Shown: positions 18,821 through 26,770 of the stretch, piece by piece
Numbering within the stretch: position 1 is the stretch's first letter
Layout: the number at the start of each line of letters is the position of its first letter
Source of the DNA: Deltaproteobacteria bacterium
GTDB taxonomy: Bacteria > Desulfobacterota > DSM-4660 > Desulfatiglandales > HGW-15
Direction of reading: 5' to 3'
Assembly (NCBI GenBank): GCA_020060215.1
Contig: JAGVAP010000053.1
Span: forward strand, 1 to 64,000
Length of the DNA: 64,000 nucleotides
Position numbers and translations under genes: made by a program
The notes under the pieces: model-generated
The model's database searches: none
Seen by the model: only the letters and a program-made list of their open reading frames with translations
Told to the model about the DNA's origin: nothing

Positions 18821-19477
18821 TTAGTCTTTGATTCCGAAAACCCTCACCGGCGCCGCATCGCCTTTTTGTATCTTTATGGGAATCACCATGAGCTTGATTC
18901 TCTGGCCTTTCGCCTTGTGCAGGTTCATCAGGTTTTCGATGATGAGGATTTCTTTAGACAAGAGTATTCGATGAATCGGCAAATTGAATCCGGGTCCTCT
19001 TAGGCAGTATGGTTTGTCGGGAGTCAGTGTGTCCATTCCTATGATATTCATCCTTTTTTCAACCATCCACTCTGCGGCGTCTTCCGTGAAGTACGGGTGA
19101 TCGTGGTACTCTTCGCTGTAGGTTTTTTCCCCCCACCCTGTATATACCAGGACGATATCATTCTTTTCGACATCCGGCTTCGCCTGCCTCAAGTCCTCTG
19201 CAGTGATGCTCTCGCAACGCTTCTTCCACGAGAAATCGAGAATTACACCACTTCCGATTAGCCTATCCAATTGGATCTCATCAATGGTCTTTCCGTCCTT
19301 AAAAAGGTGAAGGGGAGCGTCCAGATGTGTTCCGGTATGCGTGGTAAAGGAAAACTCCATGACGTTGGCAATGTCCTTTTCGGCCTCTAAAATCGTCTTT
19401 ACTCGATAATCCGGCTGGACGGGAACATGCGGCATTCCTTCTCTGTATGGTTGTGTAAAATCAAGTATCGTTTCCAC
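18821..19477 (-). CDS. Cyclase-family metal-dependent hydrolase, second copy
   Basis: A 218-residue protein of the same PF04199 cyclase family as the gene at 1645, but closer to kynurenine formamidase/isatin hydrolase: METILDFTQPYREGMP opens it and the metal motif HTGTHLDAPLHLF is intact near residue 47. VYTGWGEKTYSEEYHDHPYF and IGMDTLTPDKP are further family motifs. It probably opens a ring amide, ester or formamide. It lies 96 bases downstream of the GntR-family regulator on the same strand and upstream of the molybdenum hydroxylase. Confidence 0.88.
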   Translation of the reverse strand: METILDFTQPYREGMPHVPVQPDYRVKTILEAEKDIANVMEFSFTTHTGTHLDAPLHLFKDGKTIDEIQLDRLIGSGVILDFSWKKRCESITAEDLRQAKPDVEKNDIVLVYTGWGEKTYSEEYHDHPYFTEDAAEWMVEKRMNIIGMDTLTPDKPYCLRGPGFNLPIHRILLSKEILIIENLMNLHKAKGQRIKLMVIPIKIQKGDAAPVRVFGIKD

Positions 19478-19573
19478 CTGATGCCCCCTTTCTGAGACTT
19501 GACTTTAAACGAGCGGATGCTGTGGTCTCTTGTTTTTGTCGTATTTCAATTACGGAGATTCTAAAGAGGACCT

Positions 19574-20278
19574 TTACGAGTGTCTTCCTTTGGATGTAAC
19601 AGGTTCCGCGAGCAACTTTTCCCTGAGCAACTCACGTGTACCATCCATATGCTGCTTCAGCGATTCTTTCGCTTCTCCAAACTTCCCTCTATGGATCAGG
19701 TCCAAGATCCGGTAGTGCTGTTGCGTAACGGACGACAGTGTGCCGTTATGCATTGAATCAGGGGAGCGCAGTACTCGAAGCCAGTAATGATACCGATAAA
19801 TGTTGGATCTGATTACGCCGTAAAATCGATCGAGGATCTCGTTCTCTATCGATTCGACCAATTTCGGGTGAAACTCATTCGTCGCCTGGAAGTAACTGAA
19901 TGTTTCGGATGGATCATCCGTAGCCAGTCGCTTCTGGGGAATTTTTTCGAGTGCCCTTTCGACTCTCGGCAACTTCCTCTGGTTCCTTTCCTTCAAGACA
20001 TCGATCACATGACATTCCATCATCAGTCTGGCCTCGTGAATCTTCTCGTAGCTACCCCATGTGAGCGCAGCGACATACCTCCCTTTGCGTGGGATACAGA
20101 CCACGAAGTTTTCCTGTTCAAGAATTTGAAGTGCCTCTCGCAGCGGAGGCCGACTTACTGAAAGCTCCGAAGCGAGGTTCTTTTCATTCAGTCTCTGCCC
20201 GGGGTTAAGCTTGGAAGTGATGATCTGAGTTCTCAGATGTTCAAGAATGCTCTGTGTCAGGCTTTTGTTCTCTAACAA
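19574..20278 (-). CDS. GntR-family transcriptional regulator, FCD domain
   Basis: A 234-residue regulator. The N-terminal winged helix-turn-helix covers about residues 8-75 (LNEKNLASELSVSRPPLREALQILEQENFVV). The rest is an all-helical FCD ligand domain, as in FadR/VanR-type regulators of organic acid catabolism. The metal ligand pattern (Asp, then three His) is only partly visible. The start is a TTG at 20278. It probably controls the cyclase and the molybdenum hydroxylase operon and binds a carboxylate effector (inference). Confidence 0.88.
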   Translation of the reverse strand: MLENKSLTQSILEHLRTQIITSKLNPGQRLNEKNLASELSVSRPPLREALQILEQENFVVCIPRKGRYVAALTWGSYEKIHEARLMMECHVIDVLKERNQRKLPRVERALEKIPQKRLATDDPSETFSYFQATNEFHPKLVESIENEILDRFYGVIRSNIYRYHYWLRVLRSPDSMHNGTLSSVTQQHYRILDLIHRGKFGEAKESLKQHMDGTRELLREKLLAEPVTSKGRHS

Positions 20279-21117
20279 TTCCTTGCCCTCTTGTCTATTT
20301 GTCTACAAGTATACACAGTGGGCTATCTTTTTCCCAAATGGATGTCAAGCGAAAAAATGCCTCTGAGCAGCAGTTCTCTCATCTTCAAAACAAAATGTAA
20401 AAAGTCTGCCAATTGCAGCAGCTCCGTTGAAGGGGGTCTGAGATGCGAGAGAAGTCGATGGAGATTAGGGTTGCCTAGGAGCGGCACTTCGGAGATCCTG
20501 TGCACTGTGGACGGAGTTCTCGAAGGAAGAGAGGTGAAAACCTGCGGAAGGAAGGGGGAATACCATGGCTGTTGAGCCTCTTCTTTTTACGCCCTTTCGT
20601 ATCCGTGGACTTACCTTAATATTCGGATCACCATGGCTCCGCTGCACCAATTAACCAAAAGATCTTTACGGGGGGTGAGGTCGAAGAACCGATTGTGGAG
20701 TGCGATTCCGACTGTTCATTTTGCATGAAAAGACCGCTAGCGGAAAACCCGCCTTTTTGTGCCCGTTGGGGCAAGACTCGCCGGCAGGCCTTTCCGGCCG
20801 GGATAGGGGAACCGTTGGAAGGCTCAGCAGCCGGGTATCCAGCTGCTCTACCACTTCGCTGGAACTGTACGGGACTGGATTTACGCATCTTTTTGCCTTG
20901 CCTGGATATCTTATCCCACAACGGAATGGACAGGGCGGCCGAATAAAGGGATAAATAGTAGTACATTCACTCGCCTCGTTGTGCATCGCCGCCGGATGCA
21001 GGACAGGAACGAAAGGAGTTCCGGACGAGGGGAAAGGAGGTGAACTTCGGAACGGCGCTCGAACGGAATGGGAGGGGATTATCCGTTACGGACATTCTTA
21101 GACCGAGGGGAGGGGAT
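20279..21117. other. 839-base gene-free stretch with hairpins
   Basis: No supported gene. It separates the divergent GntR regulator and the tannase-like gene. From 20735 to 20870 it is rich in hairpins: the strongest is CCAGCTGCT pairing with AGCAGCCGG (about 20829-20850, loop of four), one mismatch as G-T. A GCGG/CCGC hairpin followed by CTTTTTG lies near 20738-20760. No tRNA or known riboswitch could be fitted. Confidence 0.45.
20299..20314. promoter_or_regulatory. Candidate GntR operator
   Basis: TTGTCTACAAGTATAC, 20 bases upstream of the regulator start, resembles the TTGTATACAA-like palindromes bound by FCD-type GntR proteins, which suggests autoregulation. Confidence 0.35.
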
Positions 21118-22857
21118 ATGAATTCGAAAGGCCGTTTATTCTCGATTGGTATGATTGTTTGCATGCTTCTGCTCACAACTGCTGTGTATGATGTCAGCGC
21201 TAAGGGTAAGGACCATGGGCGTGCAACCGCGGCTGTGCCGGGGGTAATGGTAAATCCGGTGATCGATTACCAAGATATTCAAAGCGTCTTCGGTTATTCC
21301 GAGACAGTGATCACGAGTGTGGTGCTGGAACCTGTAGGACGATATCCGGAGCACTGTATTGTTAAGGGCTATATGAACCGGCGGGTAAGCCCCGTGGATG
21401 GTAAGACCTATGCCATTGGTTTTGAGATGCGTCTGCCCACGGAATGGTACGGCCGTTATTATTACCAGGCCAATGGAGGTATTGACGGCCGGGTCGCATC
21501 TGCTTATGGAAATCTCACCGGTGGCGGATCCGCCCTTGCCAAAGGGTTTGCGGTTATCAGCTCTGATGCGGGCCATGATGGCACCGATATCAGCGACCCG
21601 CTCGGCGGATCAACATTTGGGCTTGATCCGCAGGCACGGCTGGACTATGGCTACAACGCAGTAGCCGAACTTACGCCCATGGCAAAAAAATTGATTCAAA
21701 CTTACTATGGCAAATTCCCTGGCAAGTCTTATTTCGGAGGATGTTCCAACGGCGGAAGGCACGCCATGGTTGCGGCCTCCCGTTATGCAGACGAGTATGA
21801 TGGTTTTTATGCCGGCGCTCCGGGGTTCAACCTTCCACAGGCAGCCGTGGCTCAACTCTGGGGAGTACAGCAGTATGCAACCATTTCCGATTATGATCAT
21901 GTTAAAGGAAGGCCTGATATATCGACCAGTTTTTCAGTAGAAGATCAAGCACTGGTAGCAGATGCTATTATAGCCAAATGCGATGAGCTTGATGGTGCTA
22001 TTGACGATATGGTCAGTGACCCATTGGGCTGCCAGGACGTTTTTAATATTCAAACCGATGTTCCCACCTGCGAGAGTTTTGATGACACAGGGTGCCTAAC
22101 CTACGGCCAGAAATCGGTCCTCGCAAGGATACATGCTGGGGCAATGGACAGCAAAGGGTATCCTCTTTATACCCATTTCATTTGGGATCCCGGTGAAAGA
22201 ACCGGCGGATGGAGAAGTTGGAAATTCAGCGCATCGATTACCAATCGCGACCCTGTTGCTGTAGGTTTTATCTTTACCACGCCACCACAGGATCCAATAG
22301 TTCTGACTGGATTGGGAACTACATTACTAGACTACGCCCTCAATTGGAACGGCACTGGCTTCGATGTGGACAGAGATGCGCCTAAAATCTACGCGATAAA
22401 CGAGACCTACACTGAGTCCGCCATGTCGTTCATGACGCCTCCTGATCCGCTCATGAAGAAACTGCACGCCAAGGGCGGCAAACTCATCGTGGTGCATGGT
22501 TCGGCCGATCCGGTCTTCTCTGTGCAAGATACCGTCAACTGGTATGATTCCCTCACCGCCCATTACAAGAAACATACAAAAGACTTTGCCCGTCTGTTTA
22601 TAGTGCCCGGTATGGGCCACTGTGGCGGGGGTCCGGCATGCGACCAGCAAGGACTATTTGACGCTCTGGTGGACTGGGTTGAAAAGGGCATTGCTCCTGC
22701 CCAAGTAGAGTCGAAAGTTAACCCAGCCAACAGGGACTTGCCCTCCACATGGGAAAAGTACCGCACGCGACCCTTGTGTGCTTATCCGGCAGTTCCCGTT
22801 TACACCGGGTCCGGTGACATTGAGGATGACTCAAATTTCACTTGTATTATCCAGTAA
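21118..22857 (+). CDS. Tannase/feruloyl esterase-family secreted hydrolase
   Basis: A 579-residue serine esterase of the tannase family (PF07519), which cleaves gallate, ferulate or similar aryl esters. A signal peptide covers about residues 1-28 (hydrophobic IGMIVCMLLLTTAV). The catalytic triad follows the family's CS-D-HC pattern: Cys209-Ser210 in GGCSNGGR, Asp464 in GSADPVF, His501-Cys502 in GMGHCGGG; the two cysteines normally form a disulfide that joins Ser and His. The ATG at 21118 has GAGGGGAGGGG upstream. It is monocistronic, ending at a strong terminator. It may release aromatic acids that feed the nearby catabolic genes. Confidence 0.88.
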   Translation: MNSKGRLFSIGMIVCMLLLTTAVYDVSAKGKDHGRATAAVPGVMVNPVIDYQDIQSVFGYSETVITSVVLEPVGRYPEHCIVKGYMNRRVSPVDGKTYAIGFEMRLPTEWYGRYYYQANGGIDGRVASAYGNLTGGGSALAKGFAVISSDAGHDGTDISDPLGGSTFGLDPQARLDYGYNAVAELTPMAKKLIQTYYGKFPGKSYFGGCSNGGRHAMVAASRYADEYDGFYAGAPGFNLPQAAVAQLWGVQQYATISDYDHVKGRPDISTSFSVEDQALVADAIIAKCDELDGAIDDMVSDPLGCQDVFNIQTDVPTCESFDDTGCLTYGQKSVLARIHAGAMDSKGYPLYTHFIWDPGERTGGWRSWKFSASITNRDPVAVGFIFTTPPQDPIVLTGLGTTLLDYALNWNGTGFDVDRDAPKIYAINETYTESAMSFMTPPDPLMKKLHAKGGKLIVVHGSADPVFSVQDTVNWYDSLTAHYKKHTKDFARLFIVPGMGHCGGGPACDQQGLFDALVDWVEKGIAPAQVESKVNPANRDLPSTWEKYRTRPLCAYPAVPVYTGSGDIEDDSNFTCIIQ

Positions 22858-22882
22858 ACAGACTGCGCATTCGGATTCAAAG

Positions 22883-22927
22883 GCGGGGGATGCTTGCAGG
22901 CTTCGCAGGCAACCCCCGCACTTTTTT
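22883..22927 (+). terminator. Rho-independent terminator after the tannase-like gene
   Basis: GCGGGGG pairs with CCCCCGC (22913-22919), extended by an inner TGC/GCA stem, followed by a run of six T. Confidence 0.85.
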
Positions 22928-23009
22928 GGATGGATGGTCCTTTACGGGATCATCCGTCCAGGGCCTTCTCATTCTCGTTCTCTGAGAGCCATGCTCGACA
23001 GGAATAACC

Positions 23010-24161
23010 TCATCGCCCTGGGATCTGCAGCATGACGATGCAGCGCGTGCCTTCTCCGGGAAGGGGCTCGAGCGCGACATCGCCAAGGCTTTTTCTGGCC
23101 ACGATCCGGGCGATGGGAAGCCCGAACCCCGTGCCGTAGGGTTTGGTCGAGTAGAACGGAACAAAGACATTTTCCAGTTCCCGGGGGGTCGGCCACCTGC
23201 CCGTGTTGTAGATCTCCACCCGAACGAAGCCCCTGTCCGCGAGCGACACGCCGGACGAGATCCGGACGAGGGGACTGGCGGGATCCACGGCCTCCAGGCT
23301 GTTTCGAAGGAGATGATCGAACATGGTCTCGAGAGCCGTTGCGTCTCCCTGAACATCCGGGGATTCCGGGTCGAGGCTCATCTCGATCCGGGCAATCTTT
23401 GCCTCCGGCATTTCTTCCACCCTGCGGAGTGCATTCAGGAGGATCCCCTGGAGCGGGACTACCCTGAGCACAGGCTCCGCCTGCAGGAGCTCGGTGTACT
23501 CCACGGCATCTTTGACCAGGTGTTCGAGACGCCTGTTTTCCATCAGGATCGTCTTGTAGGTCCTTTCGGCTGCACTCCCCGGTTCCACGTCCCGCTGAAG
23601 GCGCACGATGCTCCCGCCGATCACGGTCAGAGGGTTTCTCACCTGATGGGACATGCCCCTGACCACCTCCATATCGCACTGGGATGTGGCGGTCACGTAG
23701 GCATGGGTCTCGATCAGAAGGCAGAAGTCCACCACCTTGTCCAGGGCGGCGAGGAGGGCCGGGTTCCTGGGTGCCGCACCCCGGGCAACTTCATGAAAGA
23801 ATTGCCGGGCAAAGGCGTAGGAGAGATTGATGAAGCGCTTGTCGAGATTGATCTCGACGTGCCGCAGACCGCTCCTCCAGAGGGAACTCAGGACCTCATC
23901 GTCGAAGCTTCCTCTGAAGATGAGGGTGTACCAGTGCGCCCATATCTTCTTGAGACCCTCGCTCCGCTTTTCGTGGTCCAGGATGGCCCTCGTTTCCGGG
24001 ATCTCGTGAAAATACGTGAAGAGACGTTCGGCAAACTCCTCCTTTCGGGGCAGGAACAGTTCGCGGTTACGGCCGATCTCCTTCAGCTCCTCATTGTTCA
24101 GGCCGAGTCTTTTTCGAAACCATGCCAGTCTCTCGTGCGGCACGGGGATGTCCAGTTTCAA
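23010..24161 (-). CDS. Histidine kinase with N-terminal protoglobin-like sensor
   Basis: A 383-residue soluble sensor kinase. Residues 10-160 look like a globin-coupled sensor/protoglobin domain (PF11563): the segment GLRHVEINLDKRF places a likely proximal haem His at residue 101. The kinase core has the H-box GMSHQVRNPLTVIGG with phospho-acceptor His172, the N-box LLRNSLEAV, and GTGFGLPIA in the ATP lid. The G1 box is YNTGRWP, Asn replacing the usual Asp. There is no membrane segment, so it would sense oxygen or another gas in the cytoplasm. The TTG start at 24161 has AGGAGG eight bases upstream. No response regulator is adjacent, so it is an orphan. Confidence 0.82.
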   Translation of the reverse strand: MKLDIPVPHERLAWFRKRLGLNNEELKEIGRNRELFLPRKEEFAERLFTYFHEIPETRAILDHEKRSEGLKKIWAHWYTLIFRGSFDDEVLSSLWRSGLRHVEINLDKRFINLSYAFARQFFHEVARGAAPRNPALLAALDKVVDFCLLIETHAYVTATSQCDMEVVRGMSHQVRNPLTVIGGSIVRLQRDVEPGSAAERTYKTILMENRRLEHLVKDAVEYTELLQAEPVLRVVPLQGILLNALRRVEEMPEAKIARIEMSLDPESPDVQGDATALETMFDHLLRNSLEAVDPASPLVRISSGVSLADRGFVRVEIYNTGRWPTPRELENVFVPFYSTKPYGTGFGLPIARIVARKSLGDVALEPLPGEGTRCIVMLQIPGR

Positions 24162-24470
24162 TGATAGTGCCTCCTGCCAGGGGGATCGGGTTTCGGTTCT
24201 CCATCAAAATGTAGGTGACGGTATGTGGTGTGTCAATCGTCCACATGCTATAATCAACCGCGCCTCCCGCTCTCCACGGGGCACGACGGGAAGCCCGCCG
24301 TCCGGTTCGATACGCATCGTATCACACCGCAGGATGAACCCCCAAGCCTGCTGAACTTCCATTGCGGTGAGATCGAGGCAGGCCTTTATGCGGTCTCTTC
24401 AATCGCGGTGCCCTGATCGCCGGTGCTTTTGGTGCAACAATGAGGGGAACAGCAGGAGAAGGTATGGAAA
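24162..24470. other. Divergent intergenic stretch
   Basis: 309 bases between the kinase and the acetyltransferase genes. A plus-strand TATAAT at 24249-24254 is a possible -10 box but no good -35 box is at the right spacing. Nothing else was seen. Confidence 0.4.
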
Positions 24471-25049
24471 TTGGCCGATTTGAAGATAGAAGAGCCCGGA
24501 CCGGGTGACTGGCCCGCGATCGTTCGCATCTGCAGTGAGGTATTGGGCGAGGGGTACATCGATCTACTGGATCGCGATGCCTTGCGATTCTATGTCGCCA
24601 GATACAGGAAAGAAGGGATCGCAGGTTTTGCCGCGATCGAGGTCTATAGAGCCGGCCAGTTGACCAAGGTCTTCCCGCAGGTCGAAACGCACACGCTCCC
24701 CTTTGCGCTGCAGGAGTGCGACAGACTGGGTCTCGTCAGATCATTCAAGACGCTCGCGATCGATCCGAGATTTCAGCGCCGCGGGATAGGGACAAGCCTG
24801 TTCCGTTTCGCGGAGGCCAAGTGTATGGACGCCAGGGAGAATGGAGTCGTGGTCCCCGCGTGGAAGCAGGGAGACACCATCAACGGCAAGAGAATACTCG
24901 AGACTCATGGCTATTGTTCGATTTGCACTATCTCGGACCACTGGAAGGAGGGCTGTGAAAAGGGGGTCTTCCAGTGTCCGGCCAAAGAACCGCAGCGGAG
25001 TTGTGTCTGTTCGCTGTCTCTGTACTGGAAGCTCCTCGTGAAGGGCTGA
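24471..25049 (+). CDS. GNAT-family N-acetyltransferase with Cys-rich tail
   Basis: A 192-residue protein of the GNAT fold. The acetyl-CoA motif is LAIDPRFQRRGIGTSLFRFAE near residue 100, with the RxxGxG core. After residue 143 it has a cysteine-rich tail of about 45 residues (GYCSICTISDH, GVFQCPAK, SCVCSLSLYWK) holding six cysteines and a His, which looks like a small metal-binding module. The start is a TTG at 24471, the only start codon after an in-frame stop at 24441; AGGAG lies 12 bases upstream. The substrate is unknown. Confidence 0.75.
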   Translation: MADLKIEEPGPGDWPAIVRICSEVLGEGYIDLLDRDALRFYVARYRKEGIAGFAAIEVYRAGQLTKVFPQVETHTLPFALQECDRLGLVRSFKTLAIDPRFQRRGIGTSLFRFAEAKCMDARENGVVVPAWKQGDTINGKRILETHGYCSICTISDHWKEGCEKGVFQCPAKEPQRSCVCSLSLYWKLLVKG

Positions 25050-25127
25050 TCGGGGGCGCATCCGAAGAGATCGAAGGACGCCCGCGATGGAAGGATCGTT
25101 TCATTCGAGAGGGGTGGGGGGTGAACC

Positions 25128-25466
25128 ATGAAGGCCATCGTGCTTGCCTTGTCGGTGCTGTTCTTGCTGGCGCTCCCCTGCGGGGCCGGTGACGGACTCA
25201 AAGAGGGTGCAAAGGACGTGGGCCAGGGTTTCAAGAAGATGGGAACGGAGACCGGTCATGCTGTCAAGGAGGGGGGAAAGGAGGTCGGCCGAGGCTTCGC
25301 CAAAATGGGAAAGCATACGGGCAGGGAGGCAAAGAAAGCGGGCAGGTCCGTCGGCGAGTGGTTCTCAGAGGCCGGGAGAAAGACTGGAGAGGCTTTCAGG
25401 AAGGCGGGACGGGATCTCAGGGATTTTTTCAAGGGGAAGGAAACCGGGAAGGAACCGGTGAACTGA
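25128..25466 (+). CDS. Secreted protein of seven 11-residue amphipathic repeats
   Basis: A 112-residue protein of no recognised family. Residues 1-20 form a signal peptide (IVLALSVLFLLALP). Residues 27-103 are seven exact 11-residue units, with no gaps, for example GAKDVGQGFKK, GGKEVGRGFAK, AGRSVGEWFSE and AGRKTGEAFRK; each begins with a small residue and Gly and puts a hydrophobic residue at positions 5 and 9. Eleven-residue periodicity is typical of amphipathic helices that lie on membranes (apolipoproteins, synuclein, LEA proteins), so a membrane-surface role in the periplasm is a fair inference. Its stop overlaps the start of the metallophosphoesterase gene (TGATG). Confidence 0.75.
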   Translation: MKAIVLALSVLFLLALPCGAGDGLKEGAKDVGQGFKKMGTETGHAVKEGGKEVGRGFAKMGKHTGREAKKAGRSVGEWFSEAGRKTGEAFRKAGRDLRDFFKGKETGKEPVN

Positions 25467-26665
25467 TGCCCATAGGACTGCCTCACGGCTCTTTCCGCAC
25501 CTACGTCGTCGCCTTCGCGGTGCTGGCGCAAGTTTACCTCTTCCTGCGCATCCGGCATGCCTTCCGTTCTTCGCGCCGGCACGGCCGTTTCACATCCGCA
25601 CCCGTCATCGTGGCGGGAGCGGTCATCATCGGGCTCTTTGTCATGAACTGGCATGTGATGTTCAGGCCCATCCCCTGGGTAGACCCGCCGCCGGCCGCCC
25701 GGACATTCCTGTTCTATCTGCCGGCGGTATGGACTTTCGGGTCCATCTTCTCCGCGTTGCTCCTGTTCCTCACACAGATCCTCTCCTGGGTGTGGCGGAT
25801 AGGCCGATGGATCCATCCCGGCCCGGCCGGGCAGGCAAACCCCCGGACGATCAGCCTCGGCCGCCGCCGCTTTCTCCGGGCAGGGGTGGGTACCGTTGCC
25901 GCGTCGCCTTTTCTGCTTTCCGGATACGGCGCGGTCTTCGCCGGCAAGGACCCCGTAATCGAAGAGATCACCCTCCCGTTCGGGCTGCCCCTGCGGGTGG
26001 TCCAGCTGAGCGATATCCATGCAGGCGTTTTCATGACGCGAGAGATGATGCGCCTCTATGTCGATCTCGTCATCGCTTTGAAGCCGGAGCTCTTCGTCCT
26101 CACCGGCGACTACATCTCGAACTCGACGCTGTTTTTCCCTGGATTTGCTGAGGAGATGTCCCGAGTCGCCGGCACTTACGGCTCCTTCGCCGCTCTCGGC
26201 AACCACGAGAACTGGTACGGCGAGGCTGGGTATTACGAATCCGTGTTCCGGAAGCACGGGATCCGTCTTCTTCTGAACACGAATCAGGTGATCCGGACCG
26301 AAATGGGATCCTTCGCGATCGCGGGCATCGACGACCTTCGTTCGGGGAGGCCTGACCTCGCAGGTGCGATCAAAGGTCTGGAGCCCTCTGCCCCGACCCT
26401 TCTCCTTTCGCACCGTCCGGAGATCTTTCCCCGGGCCGCTGCACTCGGTGTTTCACTCACCCTGTCCGGTCACTATCATGGCGGGCAGGTCAAGCTGACG
26501 CTCCCCGGGGGCGATATCAGCCTGGCCCATATGAGAACCCCTTATCCGGAGGGGATGTACCGGATAGGCCATTCAACACTTTATGTCAGCCGCGGGATCG
26601 GCACCACCTTTACCCCGGTCCGGCTGAACGCACGGCCTGAGGTGACCCTGTTGCACCTGACCTGA
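25466..26665 (+). CDS. Membrane metallophosphoesterase (YkuE/YaeI-like)
   Basis: A 399-residue protein. Residues 1-125 hold about three to four membrane helices. A twin-arginine-like stretch GRRRFLRAG and another hydrophobic segment follow near 130-150. The C-terminal calcineurin-like phosphoesterase has all metal motifs: LSDIHAG, LTGDYIS, LGNHENW and SGHYHGGQ. The family (COG1408) dephosphorylates lipid headgroups such as UDP-diacylglucosamine or phosphatidylglycerophosphate-type substrates. The ATG at 25466 overlaps the preceding gene's stop. The open frame runs back to 25358 but that part belongs to the repeat protein. It faces the periplasm, if the topology is read correctly. Confidence 0.85.
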   Translation: MPIGLPHGSFRTYVVAFAVLAQVYLFLRIRHAFRSSRRHGRFTSAPVIVAGAVIIGLFVMNWHVMFRPIPWVDPPPAARTFLFYLPAVWTFGSIFSALLLFLTQILSWVWRIGRWIHPGPAGQANPRTISLGRRRFLRAGVGTVAASPFLLSGYGAVFAGKDPVIEEITLPFGLPLRVVQLSDIHAGVFMTREMMRLYVDLVIALKPELFVLTGDYISNSTLFFPGFAEEMSRVAGTYGSFAALGNHENWYGEAGYYESVFRKHGIRLLLNTNQVIRTEMGSFAIAGIDDLRSGRPDLAGAIKGLEPSAPTLLLSHRPEIFPRAAALGVSLTLSGHYHGGQVKLTLPGGDISLAHMRTPYPEGMYRIGHSTLYVSRGIGTTFTPVRLNARPEVTLLHLT

Positions 26666-26770
26666 GCCCGGCTTCTTTGCTTTTTCCACCGTTTGCTGCT
26701 AAGTTGGCCTTGCCCGAACCCTCAAGTTCCGTTCCGTGACCGATATTTAGGACTCAAGGAGGAAGTGATC

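Noticed and set aside
20700..20870. tRNA-like sequence on the minus strand
   Set aside because: GTGGTAGAGCAGC resembles a D-arm, but the stems do not form a cloverleaf and no acceptor stem pairs.
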